NCBI RefSeq assembly: GCF_002368095.1
Contig: NZ_AP018227.1
Location: 3,257,563 to 3,321,562, forward strand
Length of the DNA: 64,000 nucleotides
Direction: 5' to 3'
From: Calothrix parasitica NIES-267
GTDB taxonomy: Bacteria; Cyanobacteriota; Cyanobacteriia; Cyanobacteriales; Nostocaceae
Positions 25,921 to 35,402 of the stretch are shown here, piece by piece; positions within the stretch are counted from its first letter, which is position 1, and each line of letters opens with the position of its first letter. The notes below the pieces were generated by a model. It did no database searches. It saw only the letters and a program-made list of their open reading frames with translations, and was not told the DNA's origin. A program made the translations under genes and the position numbers.

Positions 25921-28770
25921 GTGAAAAATGTAAATACTATATTGATTGCTTTATCAAAAATGCCTCTATTTTCAGCCAAGCTTTTAGCAATTTTCTCCTT
26001 AATTTCTCACGAGTCCTGCTATCTGTGGAAACCTGGGCTAATGTGGCTGCATTTGGTCAGTGACGCTGTGATTGCTTTATCTTATTTTTCTATTCCGATA
26101 ACTCTTATATATATTCTTCGCAAACTAGTTAACGTTCCTTTTAACAGAATTTTTCTGTTGTTCGCTGCTTTTATTATTTTTTGCGGTACCGAACATTTAA
26201 TAGATATCTGGACTTTTTGGCATCCCGATTACTGGATTTCTGGTTATATTAGAGCGCTTACTGCTGTAGTATCGTTGATAACTGCAATCACTTTAACTAG
26301 TTTAATTCCTCAAATCTTGGCTTTGCCAACTCCTCATAAGTTGGAGGAAGAAATGCAAAATAACAAGCAAAAAGAAGAGTTTTTACGCAGTATTTATGAG
26401 GGAGTAACAGAAGCAATTTTTGTAATTGATACTACTAAAAAAGATGAATTTGTTTATGAAAGTATTAATCCTGTTACCGAACAAGTAATGGGGATTACTT
26501 CCGAGCAAATTGAAGGAAAAACTCCGGAAGAAGTATTATCTAACGATTTCGCTTTATCAGTTAAAGAACGTTACAGTCAATGTTTATTGGCTGGAGAAAG
26601 CATTACCTATGAAGAATGCTTTAAATTAACTGAAAATGGGGAGGACTCTTGGTGGTTAACAAGCTTAAAACCCTTGTTTAACGAACTGGGTGAAATTTAT
26701 CGAATTATCGGTACTAGCGTTAATATTACCGAGCGAAAACAAGCAGAAGCGCAATTGCGAGAAAGCGAAGAACGTTGGGAGCTAGCTTTATTGGGTACGG
26801 GAGACGGTATTTTTGATTGGAATATTACAACTAGTCAAGCTTTTTTTTCTACCCAATATAAAGAGATGCTCGGTTTCAGCGACTCGGAAGTAGAAAATAG
26901 CTATCAAGGATGGCGAAATCTGGTTCACCCGGAAGATGTTGATTTAGCTGAAGCAACTTGGAAAGCTTACTTAAATCATGAAAATCCTCAATATCGAGCC
27001 GAATTTCGCTTGCTCTGTAAAGATGGTAGTTATAAATGGATTTTAGCTCGCGGGATGGCTCAATGGAATCAAAACGGTAAAGCAATTCGCATGGTTGGTT
27101 CCCATCAAGATATTAGTCAGCGTAAAGCAGCACAAGCAGAAATTGTCCGTTTGAATCAACAGTTAGAAGCGCGAGTTACGCGACGAACTGCTCAGTTAGA
27201 AGAATCAAATCGACGAAAAGACGAGTTAATTGAAAGCGAACAATCGGCAAAAGCAGAAATTAAAATTTACGAAGATATTGTCGAAAATATCCAAATTGGT
27301 TTGTGTATTTGGCAGATGGATAATATTGATGATATCACCAGTTTTCGGTTAAATAATATTAATCCTGCTGCATCTCAAATGTTGGGTGTAGATATTCAAA
27401 GTTACATAAATCAACCGATAGAAGAATGTTTTCCTAATCTTTTAGATGCAGAACATATTGGCATTGTAGAAGCTTATGCTGAGGTGGTTAAATTCAAACA
27501 AGCTAAAGATTTAGGAGAATTTTCTTACGGTGATGAGCGAGTTCCCACCTCATGGTTTAAAGTCACAGCTTTTCCTTTACCTGATAATTTGATGGGTGTT
27601 GCGTTTAATAACGTTGGTGAACGTAAACGGATGGAAAATGCTTTGGCTGAAAGCGAGCGTTTATATCGTAACGTAGTTAATAGCGTTAAAGAAGTTGTTT
27701 TTCAAATTAATAAAACCGGAATTTGGACGTTTTTGAGTGCAGCTTGGAATGATATTACTGGATTTAGTGTAGAAAATAATTTGCTCGAACAGTTTACAAA
27801 TTTCATCTATGCTGATGAAGAAAAAATCAAAGCTAGAGAACTATTTGAATCGGTAATTTCAGGTGAAGCAGAATTTTTTCAATACGAGTTCCGCATTCTG
27901 ACTCAAAATGAGAATTTTCGCTGGTTGGAAATGTATGCTCAAATCGAACATAATTCTAATAATGAAAAGACTGGGGTTTACGGTACCCTAAATGATGTCA
28001 CCGAACGCAAGCAAACGGAAGCTGTTCTAGAAGCAAGGGCTGATGAATTAATTCAAATTAATTTAATATTGTTGCAAACTACTGCTGAATTAGAAAAGCG
28101 TAACAAAGAATTAGACCAGTTTGCTTACGTTACCTCCCACGATTTGAAAGCACCTTTAAGAGCGATTGCGAATTTATCTGAGTGGATTGAGGAAGATTTA
28201 CAAGCAGCGTTAACTCCCGATACACAGAGACAAATGGACTTGCTACGCGGTCGAGTATACCGTATGGAAGCTTTGATTAACGGACTTTTACAATATTCCC
28301 GTGTTGGACGAATTAAAACCGAACCGGAAACGGTTGTAGTCGCTCAACTTCTAGCGGAGATAATTGACTCAATCGCTCCACCGCAAGATTTTACCATCGA
28401 AATTGTTGGAGAAATGCCTACTTTGGTTACTGAAAGAATACCTTTACAACAGGTTTTTAGTAATTTGATTAGTAATGCTGTCAAACATCACAATCGCTCG
28501 GATGGTAAGGTAACTATTTCTATTCAAGAGCTAGAAGAATTTTATGAATTTACGATTGTAGATGATGGAAAAGGTATTGCTTCACAATATCACGACAAAA
28601 TTTTCGTCATATTCCAAACATTAGAATCAAGAGATAAACGTGAAAATACTGGTATTGGTCTTGCTATAGTCAAAAGGATAATCGAAGAAAGTGGAGGAAC
28701 AATTACATTAGAATCTCAGCTAGGTAAAGGTACAAGCTTCCGGTTTACTTGGCTCAAGCAAAGAATGTAA
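25921..28770 (+). CDS. Ethylene-receptor-like multi-PAS sensor histidine kinase
   Basis: 949-residue kinase, GTG start. The N-terminus holds three membrane segments of the ethylene-binding type: LHLVSDAVIALSYFSIPITL and FAAFIIFCGTEHLIDIWTFW. Asp48, Cys88 and His92 match in kind and exact spacing the Asp25, Cys65 and His69 of plant ETR1, of which Cys and His hold the copper that binds ethylene. Several PAS/PAC modules follow (linkers VNITERKQAEAQLRESEE and NDVTERKQTEAVLE), then H-box FAYVTSHDLKAPLRAIANL and an ATPase domain ending SRDKRENTGIGLAIVKRIIE. The kinase core is the Cph1-like type of the genes at 8008 and 10000. Two receivers follow on the same strand, so this is a candidate ethylene-response system. 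Confidence 0.88.
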   Translation: MKNVNTILIALSKMPLFSAKLLAIFSLISHESCYLWKPGLMWLHLVSDAVIALSYFSIPITLIYILRKLVNVPFNRIFLLFAAFIIFCGTEHLIDIWTFWHPDYWISGYIRALTAVVSLITAITLTSLIPQILALPTPHKLEEEMQNNKQKEEFLRSIYEGVTEAIFVIDTTKKDEFVYESINPVTEQVMGITSEQIEGKTPEEVLSNDFALSVKERYSQCLLAGESITYEECFKLTENGEDSWWLTSLKPLFNELGEIYRIIGTSVNITERKQAEAQLRESEERWELALLGTGDGIFDWNITTSQAFFSTQYKEMLGFSDSEVENSYQGWRNLVHPEDVDLAEATWKAYLNHENPQYRAEFRLLCKDGSYKWILARGMAQWNQNGKAIRMVGSHQDISQRKAAQAEIVRLNQQLEARVTRRTAQLEESNRRKDELIESEQSAKAEIKIYEDIVENIQIGLCIWQMDNIDDITSFRLNNINPAASQMLGVDIQSYINQPIEECFPNLLDAEHIGIVEAYAEVVKFKQAKDLGEFSYGDERVPTSWFKVTAFPLPDNLMGVAFNNVGERKRMENALAESERLYRNVVNSVKEVVFQINKTGIWTFLSAAWNDITGFSVENNLLEQFTNFIYADEEKIKARELFESVISGEAEFFQYEFRILTQNENFRWLEMYAQIEHNSNNEKTGVYGTLNDVTERKQTEAVLEARADELIQINLILLQTTAELEKRNKELDQFAYVTSHDLKAPLRAIANLSEWIEEDLQAALTPDTQRQMDLLRGRVYRMEALINGLLQYSRVGRIKTEPETVVVAQLLAEIIDSIAPPQDFTIEIVGEMPTLVTERIPLQQVFSNLISNAVKHHNRSDGKVTISIQELEEFYEFTIVDDGKGIASQYHDKIFVIFQTLESRDKRENTGIGLAIVKRIIEESGGTITLESQLGKGTSFRFTWLKQRM

Positions 28771-28937
28771 ATATAAGGGTAACCAGAATCAAGCAAAACT
28801 TGTATATCTATATCTAAAGAATACGGTCAGTTACTATATAGTTTCTACTATTAGATATAGGAATAAAAATAGAAGTATAGTATATTAGTTAATTATTGAA
28901 TAAGATAATTATACTCAACTGTATCAAAATTAGTTAA

Positions 28938-29393
28938 ATGGAATTACAACTGGTAAGAGAAATGGAGGATAAAACTTTAAATGTGCTGTTAGTAGAAGAT
29001 GATGAAGTTGATGTAATGAATGTTAAAAGAGCATTCCAAAAAAAGAATATCAAAAATCCACTGTATGTTGCTTCTAATGGTATAGAAGCTTTAAAAATAT
29101 TACGAGGTGGAAGTAATAATTATCCAAGAATTCCTCAACAGCGGAGAATTATTTTGCTTGACCTTAATATGCCTAGAATGGGGGGATTAGAGTTTCTCCA
29201 GGAACTGAGGGCAGATTCTAATCTCAAGTCAATACCAGTAATTATACTCACAACTTCCGACGAAGATAAAGATAGAATTGAAGCTTACAGTTTGAATGTA
29301 GCAGGATATTTACTTAAACCAGTCAAATCTTCTCAATTTAACGAAGCAATAGCTACTTTAAATAATTACTGGACTTTATGTGAAATACCTTAA
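28938..29393 (+). CDS. Rcp1-like single-domain response regulator
   Basis: 151-residue stand-alone receiver: LNVLLVEDDEVDVMNVKRAF, Asp in IILLDLNMPRMGG, Thr/Ser in VIILTTSDEDKD and Lys in GYLLKPVKS. It is a close paralogue of the receiver at 11993, and both follow a kinase with the same kinase core. A second ATG (MEDKTLNVLL, nine codons in) could be the true start. It lies 167 bases after the ethylene-receptor-like kinase, the obvious partner. The 330 bases downstream (29394-29725) hold no gene apart from reading frames in AT-rich sequence. Confidence 0.88.
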   Translation: MELQLVREMEDKTLNVLLVEDDEVDVMNVKRAFQKKNIKNPLYVASNGIEALKILRGGSNNYPRIPQQRRIILLDLNMPRMGGLEFLQELRADSNLKSIPVIILTTSDEDKDRIEAYSLNVAGYLLKPVKSSQFNEAIATLNNYWTLCEIP

Positions 29394-29725
29394 ACCCTTT
29401 GATTAAACTAGATATTTAAGTATATTATAAAACATTATTATCGTTATAAAATTCGCTCGTTAAAGTTATATTTGAAATTAAACAGTCTACATTTGTTGTG
29501 TTTTACTGTTTAAAAGGGTAGAATTTTGTTTATACTTTACTGTAGTATTCTTATCGTATCTGCTTAACTAATCTCTTTCCTTTTGAAGCAAGCAAAGAAT
29601 TATTTAACTGATAGAAAGCGAGTTACGGGTCAATTCATCCACTTAAAGCGTTATTCTATTTGCTGGAGGAAAGTCTCGTCTGTGCTGGGAACAGATATAT
29701 CAATCGATTATGCACGGAGCAGACT

Positions 29726-30142
29726 ATGCAAATGGAACTTCATGAATCTGGCAAGCGACAACGAACTTCCGAAATTCCTCTTATCTTAGCAGTTGAAGAT
29801 AATGAAGATAATTTATTAATAATTAATTATGTAGTTGATTCTTTAAGCTGTAGGTTTATCGGCGAAGCTGATGGCAAGAAAACTCTAGAGATTGCACGAA
29901 AATTTCAACCTAATTTGATTTTACTAGATATAATGCTTCCGGAAACAAATGGTATAGACTTGTTTCATGATTTGAAACAGGATGTTTCGACAAGTCATAT
30001 ACCTGTTATTGCAGTAACAGCACTAGCAAGGTCTGAGGAGAAACAGCGCATCTTAGATGCTGGTTTTAATGCTTATATCAGTAAGCCTTATATGCTTGAA
30101 GAAATAGAAGAATTAATTTGCCGTTATCTAAATTTGAAATAA
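29726..30142 (+). CDS. Single-domain response regulator (CheY/DivK-like)
   Basis: 138-residue receiver: PLILAVEDNEDNLLIINYVV, Asp in LILLDIMLPETNG, Thr in PVIAVTALARSEEK and Lys in AYISKPYMLEE. The ATG at 29726 (MQMELHESGKRQ) has GGAG 6 nt upstream; an in-frame TTG at 29660 would add 22 residues with no family match. It is of the DivK type and has no output domain, so it probably acts by protein contact. It is convergent with the DUF2294 gene 5 bp downstream. Confidence 0.85.
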   Translation: MQMELHESGKRQRTSEIPLILAVEDNEDNLLIINYVVDSLSCRFIGEADGKKTLEIARKFQPNLILLDIMLPETNGIDLFHDLKQDVSTSHIPVIAVTALARSEEKQRILDAGFNAYISKPYMLEEIEELICRYLNLK

Positions 30143-30146
30143 AATT

Positions 30147-30524
30147 TTAGCTTGAAGTAAGCTGATAGTTTTCAGCAAATAAAGCAATAATACTAACGTA
30201 GTTGGTATCAAGATGAGTCGCAAAAAGTATATTACTCACTTGAGAATGTGAAATTTCCTCAATTATCTTTTTAAATTCTGGTTGCAAAATTTGTTCTATA
30301 CTACCCCGTGCTTTTTCTACTATATCTTGATAACCTGCTGCTATTAACAGCTTTTCAGGTTTGGTGATAGCATTTTCGATAACAATAGTTAATTTATTGT
30401 CTAAAAAACGGCAGTAAATATCTTCTGGTTGATGACCCAACTGCTCTATAAATAAAGACTGTATGCGTTCGGCCAGGATATGTTCTATATTTTGAGAGTG
30501 CGAAATTCGAGAATGCATAATCAA
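30147..30524 (-). CDS. DUF2294 family protein, copy 1
   Basis: 125-residue protein of the DUF2294 type: an N-terminal helix (EHILAERIQSLFIEQLGHQP), a strand segment IYCRFLDNKLTIVIENAIT, a helix GYQDIVEKARGSIEQILQPE and a C-terminal strand NYVSIIALFAEN. It is a paralogue of the gene at 30693, sharing QRIQ, QLGHxP, ENxIT and IEQIL/IEEIL elements. The molecular function is unknown. A second ATG three codons in is possible. It lies between a receiver gene and its paralogue. Confidence 0.72.
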   Translation of the reverse strand: MIMHSRISHSQNIEHILAERIQSLFIEQLGHQPEDIYCRFLDNKLTIVIENAITKPEKLLIAAGYQDIVEKARGSIEQILQPEFKKIIEEISHSQVSNILFATHLDTNYVSIIALFAENYQLTSS

Positions 30525-30692
30525 TACCTATTTAAGACAGTCGAGATTTTTTATAAATAAAAATTATTTTTTAATAAAGCATTGTTGATAAACTATTGGT
30601 AGAAAGGATTAATTTTGAATAGGGTTTAATCCTACATTGCTGTCTTATCTTTAACAGTATTTATTAACTTCTACCAATAGCTATATTTAAGA

Positions 30693-31130
30693 TTATTCTG
30701 TATTAGAACGAGTTCCATTCCTGCCATTTGATGCTTTAGGTTTTGCTTTCGGAACTGCATCAGGGTTGCGAACTTCTGGAGTATTAGAGAGTACTACAAC
30801 AATACCGCTTCTACCAGTTTCTAAAGTTGCATCACCCATTAAATCTAATACTTTTACTTCTAAAATCTCCTCAATTAACGCTTTCAGATTCGGTTCAATT
30901 GCGTCATCCAAACCAGAACGGACTTGTTCGGCTAATTTTTCTTGTCCTTGCTCAACTAATAATTGCTCAGCTGGGGTAATTGAGTTTTCCATCACAATTG
31001 CTAAAGAATCATCGAACAATTGGCAGATTACTTTCGTCGGTCTATGTCCTAATTGATTAGAATATAAACCTTGAATACGTTGTGAAAGCTCTCTTTCTCT
31101 TTGTCCCCGAGTTGGAATTGTTGTTTTCAT
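30693..31130 (-). CDS. DUF2294 family protein, copy 2
   Basis: 145-residue paralogue of the preceding gene: LSQRIQGLYSNQLGHRPTKV, DSLAIVMENSITPAEQLLVE and LDDAIEPNLKALIEEILEVK, with a longer basic tail (KAKPKASNGRNGTRSNTE). The two genes lie in tandem on the same strand, 168 bases apart, and probably arose by duplication. Function is unknown. The 305 bases upstream to the universal stress gene hold no other gene. Confidence 0.75.
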   Translation of the reverse strand: MKTTIPTRGQRERELSQRIQGLYSNQLGHRPTKVICQLFDDSLAIVMENSITPAEQLLVEQGQEKLAEQVRSGLDDAIEPNLKALIEEILEVKVLDLMGDATLETGRSGIVVVLSNTPEVRNPDAVPKAKPKASNGRNGTRSNTE

Positions 31131-31435
31131 TTACATTCTCTACTTAAATGTTGACCGCTATCGATAAGCCACGATTAAGACTTAGACAGATAACTGCGTT
31201 TCTAATTACCTGTAATATTCATTGGTACAGCAAACTGCAAAGTAAGCTAAACATCTCAAGATAATTTGAGTTATCAAAAGCAGTGATATTCTATTTGCCC
31301 GTAGCTCATTTCACTATTAACTAATAGGATACAAGCTGAGAATGATTAAAACAGCATTCCGGTGATAGATATTAAGTAATTGTTAGTTCGCTCTTTAGAT
31401 GTAAATTTTTATAGAGGAAGTATAATCTTCTATGC

Positions 31436-31945
31436 TTATTGAATGATTAAAACCGCACAGGGTGCATGATGCATTACGTAATTGCTCACACTACCCAACA
31501 ACGCTTCTGCAATTGCATTATGTCCTTTACGACCTAAGATGATTAAATCTACGTTTAAATCTTGAGCGATTTGAGAAATCTGAGAACCAACGCTTCCCGT
31601 AGCTTCATAGAGTTTACATTCTACGGAAACACCTTGTGAAGCAGCTTGTTGCTGGAAACTTGCCAAATGTTTTTCAACTTTTTGATGCTTAGTTGTATTA
31701 GCTTCTGCAACTAAGTCCATATTGACCATTCCTGGAGACATAGTAGTTAGGGAAGGAGTTCCGGGTAAACCAAAACCGCTACCTAATCCTGTTTGAGACA
31801 TCATTGCCATTTCTGCAAGGTCGGATAAACAATGAATTAGAATTAATTGCGCTCCTATATGCTTGGCTAAATTTAATGCTTCAGAAAAAACAGATTCATC
31901 TCTGGGTGAAAGTTCTAGGGTGACGAGAATTTTTTGGAAACTCAT
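31436..31945 (-). CDS. Universal stress protein, UspA family
   Basis: 169-residue UspA fold: KILVTLELSPRDESVFSEAL at the N-terminus and the nucleotide-binding signature DLIILGRKGHNAIAEALLGS followed by VSNYVMHHAPCAVLIIQ. The G-2x-G-9x-G(S) ATP motif is present (GRKGHNAIAEALLGS), so it probably binds ATP. A glycine-rich loop (GLGSGFGLPGTPSLTTMS) at about 55-72 is a variable insertion seen in cyanobacterial members. It is transcribed alone. Confidence 0.9.
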   Translation of the reverse strand: MSFQKILVTLELSPRDESVFSEALNLAKHIGAQLILIHCLSDLAEMAMMSQTGLGSGFGLPGTPSLTTMSPGMVNMDLVAEANTTKHQKVEKHLASFQQQAASQGVSVECKLYEATGSVGSQISQIAQDLNVDLIILGRKGHNAIAEALLGSVSNYVMHHAPCAVLIIQ

Positions 31946-32945
31946 TGCATTTAAATTTATTGAACTAGTTCACTATCTCCTTACTTAAAATAAGGGTTAA
32001 TTTTGAGTATTATTTGAAGGATTTTTGATTATAAAATATTGAAATTTGAATAATAAATCCAAGCATTATGCCTAAACTTATATCAATGATTTAACAATAT
32101 TTCATCAACAAATTGTAAACTGTTAACTTGTTATAAATATAGCTTTGTTCAAACAATGATAGTGAGAACATAATATTTTTTTAATTTTTTATTCATTTTG
32201 ATTTACCTGTGAAATTGTTTAGTTTACAAGTTTACTGCAATCAATATCAAATATTGCAGCATTTATATTAATTTAAACTTCTACCTGAAAATTAATTTTA
32301 GGCTGATAGGCAAAGTTGATTTTAATGCATTCAAATGTTCGCACATTGAACCATTCGCAATAGTCAGAGGGATAGCTTCCAAATTTTAGTTTCTAAAATT
32401 TACCTAAAAACCAATTTAAAAGTCTCTAGCTATTGTTGATAATTGTGCAAATGTCTGTTAAATTGAAAAAGATATTTTATAAGCAAAATCATTTTAACTA
32501 GTAAACAATATAAGTAATTAAACAAAATAAGACAAGCATCTAATTAAATAGAAGTTTTACTTGTAATTCATTCTAAAGATAGATTTAGATGTCTATAATT
32601 TATGTATTGCTAAAAGCTGTAAATATTTGTTGTAATTTTTAGTTTGTTGTCAGTAACTGTTTACTGAAAAACGAAAAAGGGAGAAAACAAAATTATCTTC
32701 TCCCCACTAATAGTTCCCTATAGCTTACGCAGTAAATTTGTAGCAACAAGCAATAAATAAGTCAGCCTGTATGAATTTTAGATTTAATCTTATATATTTA
32801 TACCATTGTCAGAAACCCGGCTTATTTAGCGATTTCACAACGAGAAATCTGGGATTTAAGCTTCTTGAGAGTGATACAAAATGTAAGTTTAATAGTATTT
32901 TCTAAATCACATTGAAGAAAATCTAAAATCTAAAATCGAATTGGC
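31946..32945. other. 1-kb AT-rich intergenic region
   Basis: No convincing gene on either strand. It must hold the promoter of the universal stress gene. Small hairpins are seen (for example TTTTAGTTTCTAAAA near 32385). At 32795-32888 lies a diverged family C relative. Nothing else is supported. Confidence 0.6.
32795..32888. repeat. Diverged relative of MITE family C
   Basis: The left end TATACCATTGTCAG and right end TTGAGAGTGATACAAAATGT correspond to the family C ends at 23307-23592 (CACCATTGTC and TTGAGAATGGTGCAAGATGT) with several changes. The inner part contains AGAAACCCGG, as does the hairpin at 19291. Confidence 0.4.
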
Positions 32946-33635
32946 TTACACCTTCTCTTTCATTGGGTCTGCTATGTAGCGGAAGTTCTCGTCGGAATTC
33001 CAAGGACCGCGCTCATCTTTACCGTTAGTAGATAAGTTGTAGTAAATATCTACGGTGGAGTCGGGTTGGATATTACCGAAGAATGGCTCGGTCAATTTAT
33101 CCATGGAGTCCAAAGCTTTCATGAACATCTTGGTGTGAGAGATTTCCCGAGTTAACAAGTGTACCAAAGTTTCTTTGGTTCCTTGGTCTGGTGCTAGCTG
33201 AATCAATGATTCATAAGTAGTACGCGCACCTGCTTCTGCTGCGATGTTTGCACGTAAATCGCGCACCATGCTACCACCTTCATTCAGATAGGTTGCAGTC
33301 CAAGCAGAACCCTGTGAATCTAGGAAATGAGGTCCTTTACCACGTACTGCAAACAGAGTACTCTTGAATGCGTCTGTCTGGTCTACATTACTGGTGTGTA
33401 CCTCGATGAGTTTACCAATCATTTCCAAGTGGCTAAACTCTTCGGTAGCAATATCTTGCAGCATATCTCTGATACCTGCATCTTCAGTATGGAAAGACTG
33501 TACCCAATATTGTAAAGCTGCGGATAGTTCTCCAGTTGCACCACCAAACTGTTCTAGTAAAAGTTGAGCGAAACGAGGATTTGGTTCGTCAATTTTTACT
33601 TCTTTTTCGATTAATTCTTTTTTATGGAAAAACAT
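32946..33635 (-). CDS. Manganese catalase
   Basis: 229-residue non-heme, dimanganese catalase of the ferritin-like fold that breaks down hydrogen peroxide. The metal ligands are present at the expected spacing: Glu36 (GATGELSAALQYW), Glu66 and His69 (ATEEFSHLEMIG), Glu134 (NIAAEAGARTTYESL) and His167 (LTREISHTKMF); the 33-residue distance between the last two equals that in known enzymes. It is somewhat shorter than the 260-300-residue enzymes, the short form common in cyanobacteria. It stands alone; the 384 bases upstream (33636-34019) hold no gene and must include its promoter. Confidence 0.92.
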   Translation of the reverse strand: MFFHKKELIEKEVKIDEPNPRFAQLLLEQFGGATGELSAALQYWVQSFHTEDAGIRDMLQDIATEEFSHLEMIGKLIEVHTSNVDQTDAFKSTLFAVRGKGPHFLDSQGSAWTATYLNEGGSMVRDLRANIAAEAGARTTYESLIQLAPDQGTKETLVHLLTREISHTKMFMKALDSMDKLTEPFFGNIQPDSTVDIYYNLSTNGKDERGPWNSDENFRYIADPMKEKV

Positions 33636-34019
33636 TAAATATGTTCCCTCTGTTTAACGGACAGCAATAATAAGATTCGATTCAGCTATTTTTTAAGTAA
33701 ACTGAATTTAATTTCTTTTTCTCTTCTCTGCTACCGATATTAGGCGATAATGCCTTTATAAAACCTTTACCGCGAGATAGATTATCAAACTATATTTTTT
33801 ATATATAAAGAAATAGATGCAAATTAAACATATGGATGATTCAACAAAATTTTATTCAAAGCAATCGATTTTATTTTCCTATTTATTTAAGTTTATTCAT
33901 GCAAAATTGTAGTAGAATTACATCCTTAGCTAGATTTATAATTTATTATTTTTAGACAAAATTAATAAATATCGAATAACATTCGTAAATACCACATTGC
34001 CAAACCACCGCAGTTTACT

Positions 34020-35003
34020 ATGAGTCGTAGAAAAGCCTGTCTAATTTTTAACCCCGTTGCTGGTAACACTGACTCCGAATTAGAATTAGCAAGAATAAAA
34101 GAACTTTTATCTTCTCAAATTGAATTAGATATCCAATTTACTACAGAAGAAATTGGTGCTGATAAATTAGCTCAAGAAGCTGTTAAAAAAGATGAGTTTG
34201 AAATTATTATTGCTGCTGGTGGTGACGGTACGCTTTCCGAAGCAGCTAAAGCTTTAGGGGAGACGACTACTCCATTGGGTGTAATTCCTAGAGGTACTGC
34301 TAATGCTTTTGCTGCTGCTTTAGGAATTCCCGATACTTTGGATGAAGCTTGCGAAACTATTTTATCTGGTAAAACTCGTCGCATCGATATTGGTAGATGT
34401 AACGGTAGATTAATGACGTTGTTAGCTGGAATCGGTTTTGAAGCTGAAACCATAGAAAATGCTTCCCGAGAAGCAAAACAACGTTGGGGTGCTTTAGCCT
34501 ATTTGGTTTCGGGAATACAGCAACTGCGAGAGTTGGAATTATTTGAGGCCGAAATTGAAACTGACGATAAAATTATTAAGGTTTCTGCTGGTGCTTTAAC
34601 TGTTGCGAATGCAGCACCACCGACTTCAATCTTAGCTCAGGGTCCCGCTGGTATCCTTTATGATGATGGTTTGCTTGATATTACTATTATTTCATCCAAT
34701 ACTTGGGCCTCTGCGATCGCAGCTTCCTATCATTTACTGCAAACGGGTTTACGGGGAGATGCAGCAAAGCGCGATGACATAGGTTATATCAGAACTAAGC
34801 GGGTAAAAATTACTACAGACCCACCGCAGAAAATTGTTTTAGACGGAGAAATGATTGGTAATACACCTTTGGAAGTTGAATGCGTTCCTGGTGGTTTAAC
34901 GGTAATGGTTCCCATGTTACCTGCTGAGAAGATTTCTGAGAAATTGGAAGGTTTACCAAATTTAGAGGTTGAAGATAAATCACCAGTTGTGAAAAACGAA
35001 TAG
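34020..35003 (+). CDS. Diacylglycerol kinase family lipid kinase (YegS/BmrU type)
   Basis: 327-residue soluble lipid kinase. The catalytic-domain signature is IIAAGGDGTLSEAAKAL (GGDGT nucleotide-binding motif at about residues 66-70) with LGVIPRGTANAFAAALGIP, and the C-terminal domain has VLDGEMIGNTPLEVECVPGG. Members phosphorylate diacylglycerol, phosphatidylglycerol or similar lipids; the exact lipid cannot be told. The start MSRRKACLIFNPVAGNTDSE is the family start. No operon partner; 35004-35402 downstream holds no gene. Confidence 0.9.
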   Translation: MSRRKACLIFNPVAGNTDSELELARIKELLSSQIELDIQFTTEEIGADKLAQEAVKKDEFEIIIAAGGDGTLSEAAKALGETTTPLGVIPRGTANAFAAALGIPDTLDEACETILSGKTRRIDIGRCNGRLMTLLAGIGFEAETIENASREAKQRWGALAYLVSGIQQLRELELFEAEIETDDKIIKVSAGALTVANAAPPTSILAQGPAGILYDDGLLDITIISSNTWASAIAASYHLLQTGLRGDAAKRDDIGYIRTKRVKITTDPPQKIVLDGEMIGNTPLEVECVPGGLTVMVPMLPAEKISEKLEGLPNLEVEDKSPVVKNE

Positions 35004-35402
35004 TCGGAAACTGAATAGAGCTAATTAAAGCAGTAAAAAATGGTTGGATTTGAATTGAATTCAACCTCAGATTAAAAGCTATATAAAAATTCTCGCAATC
35101 AAAGAAATGTATCCTAGGTAGTATTCTTTTTTAATACCTGGGAAAGATATTCTCAAAATTTTATTTTCATTTAAATCACCTCATAGAGAGAACCACAAAA
35201 TTGTAAATATTTTCATAATTAATTTAAGTTCCATAATTACTATATTTAAAGTAAGTAGCAAAACTTTGACTTTCGTTACTATCCTTTGCTGACTATAATC
35301 CAGAAGCCTTAAATCTATACTGGCTTCTCGAAAACAAGTCTATTAATTTCTAATACTGGAATCTAATAAAGCAGAATCAAGATGTAATTAATACCAGTTA
35401 CT

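Noticed and set aside
29583-29789. 68-codon frame upstream of the receiver gene at 29726
   Set aside because: It overlaps the receiver in another frame and has no recognisable protein pattern.
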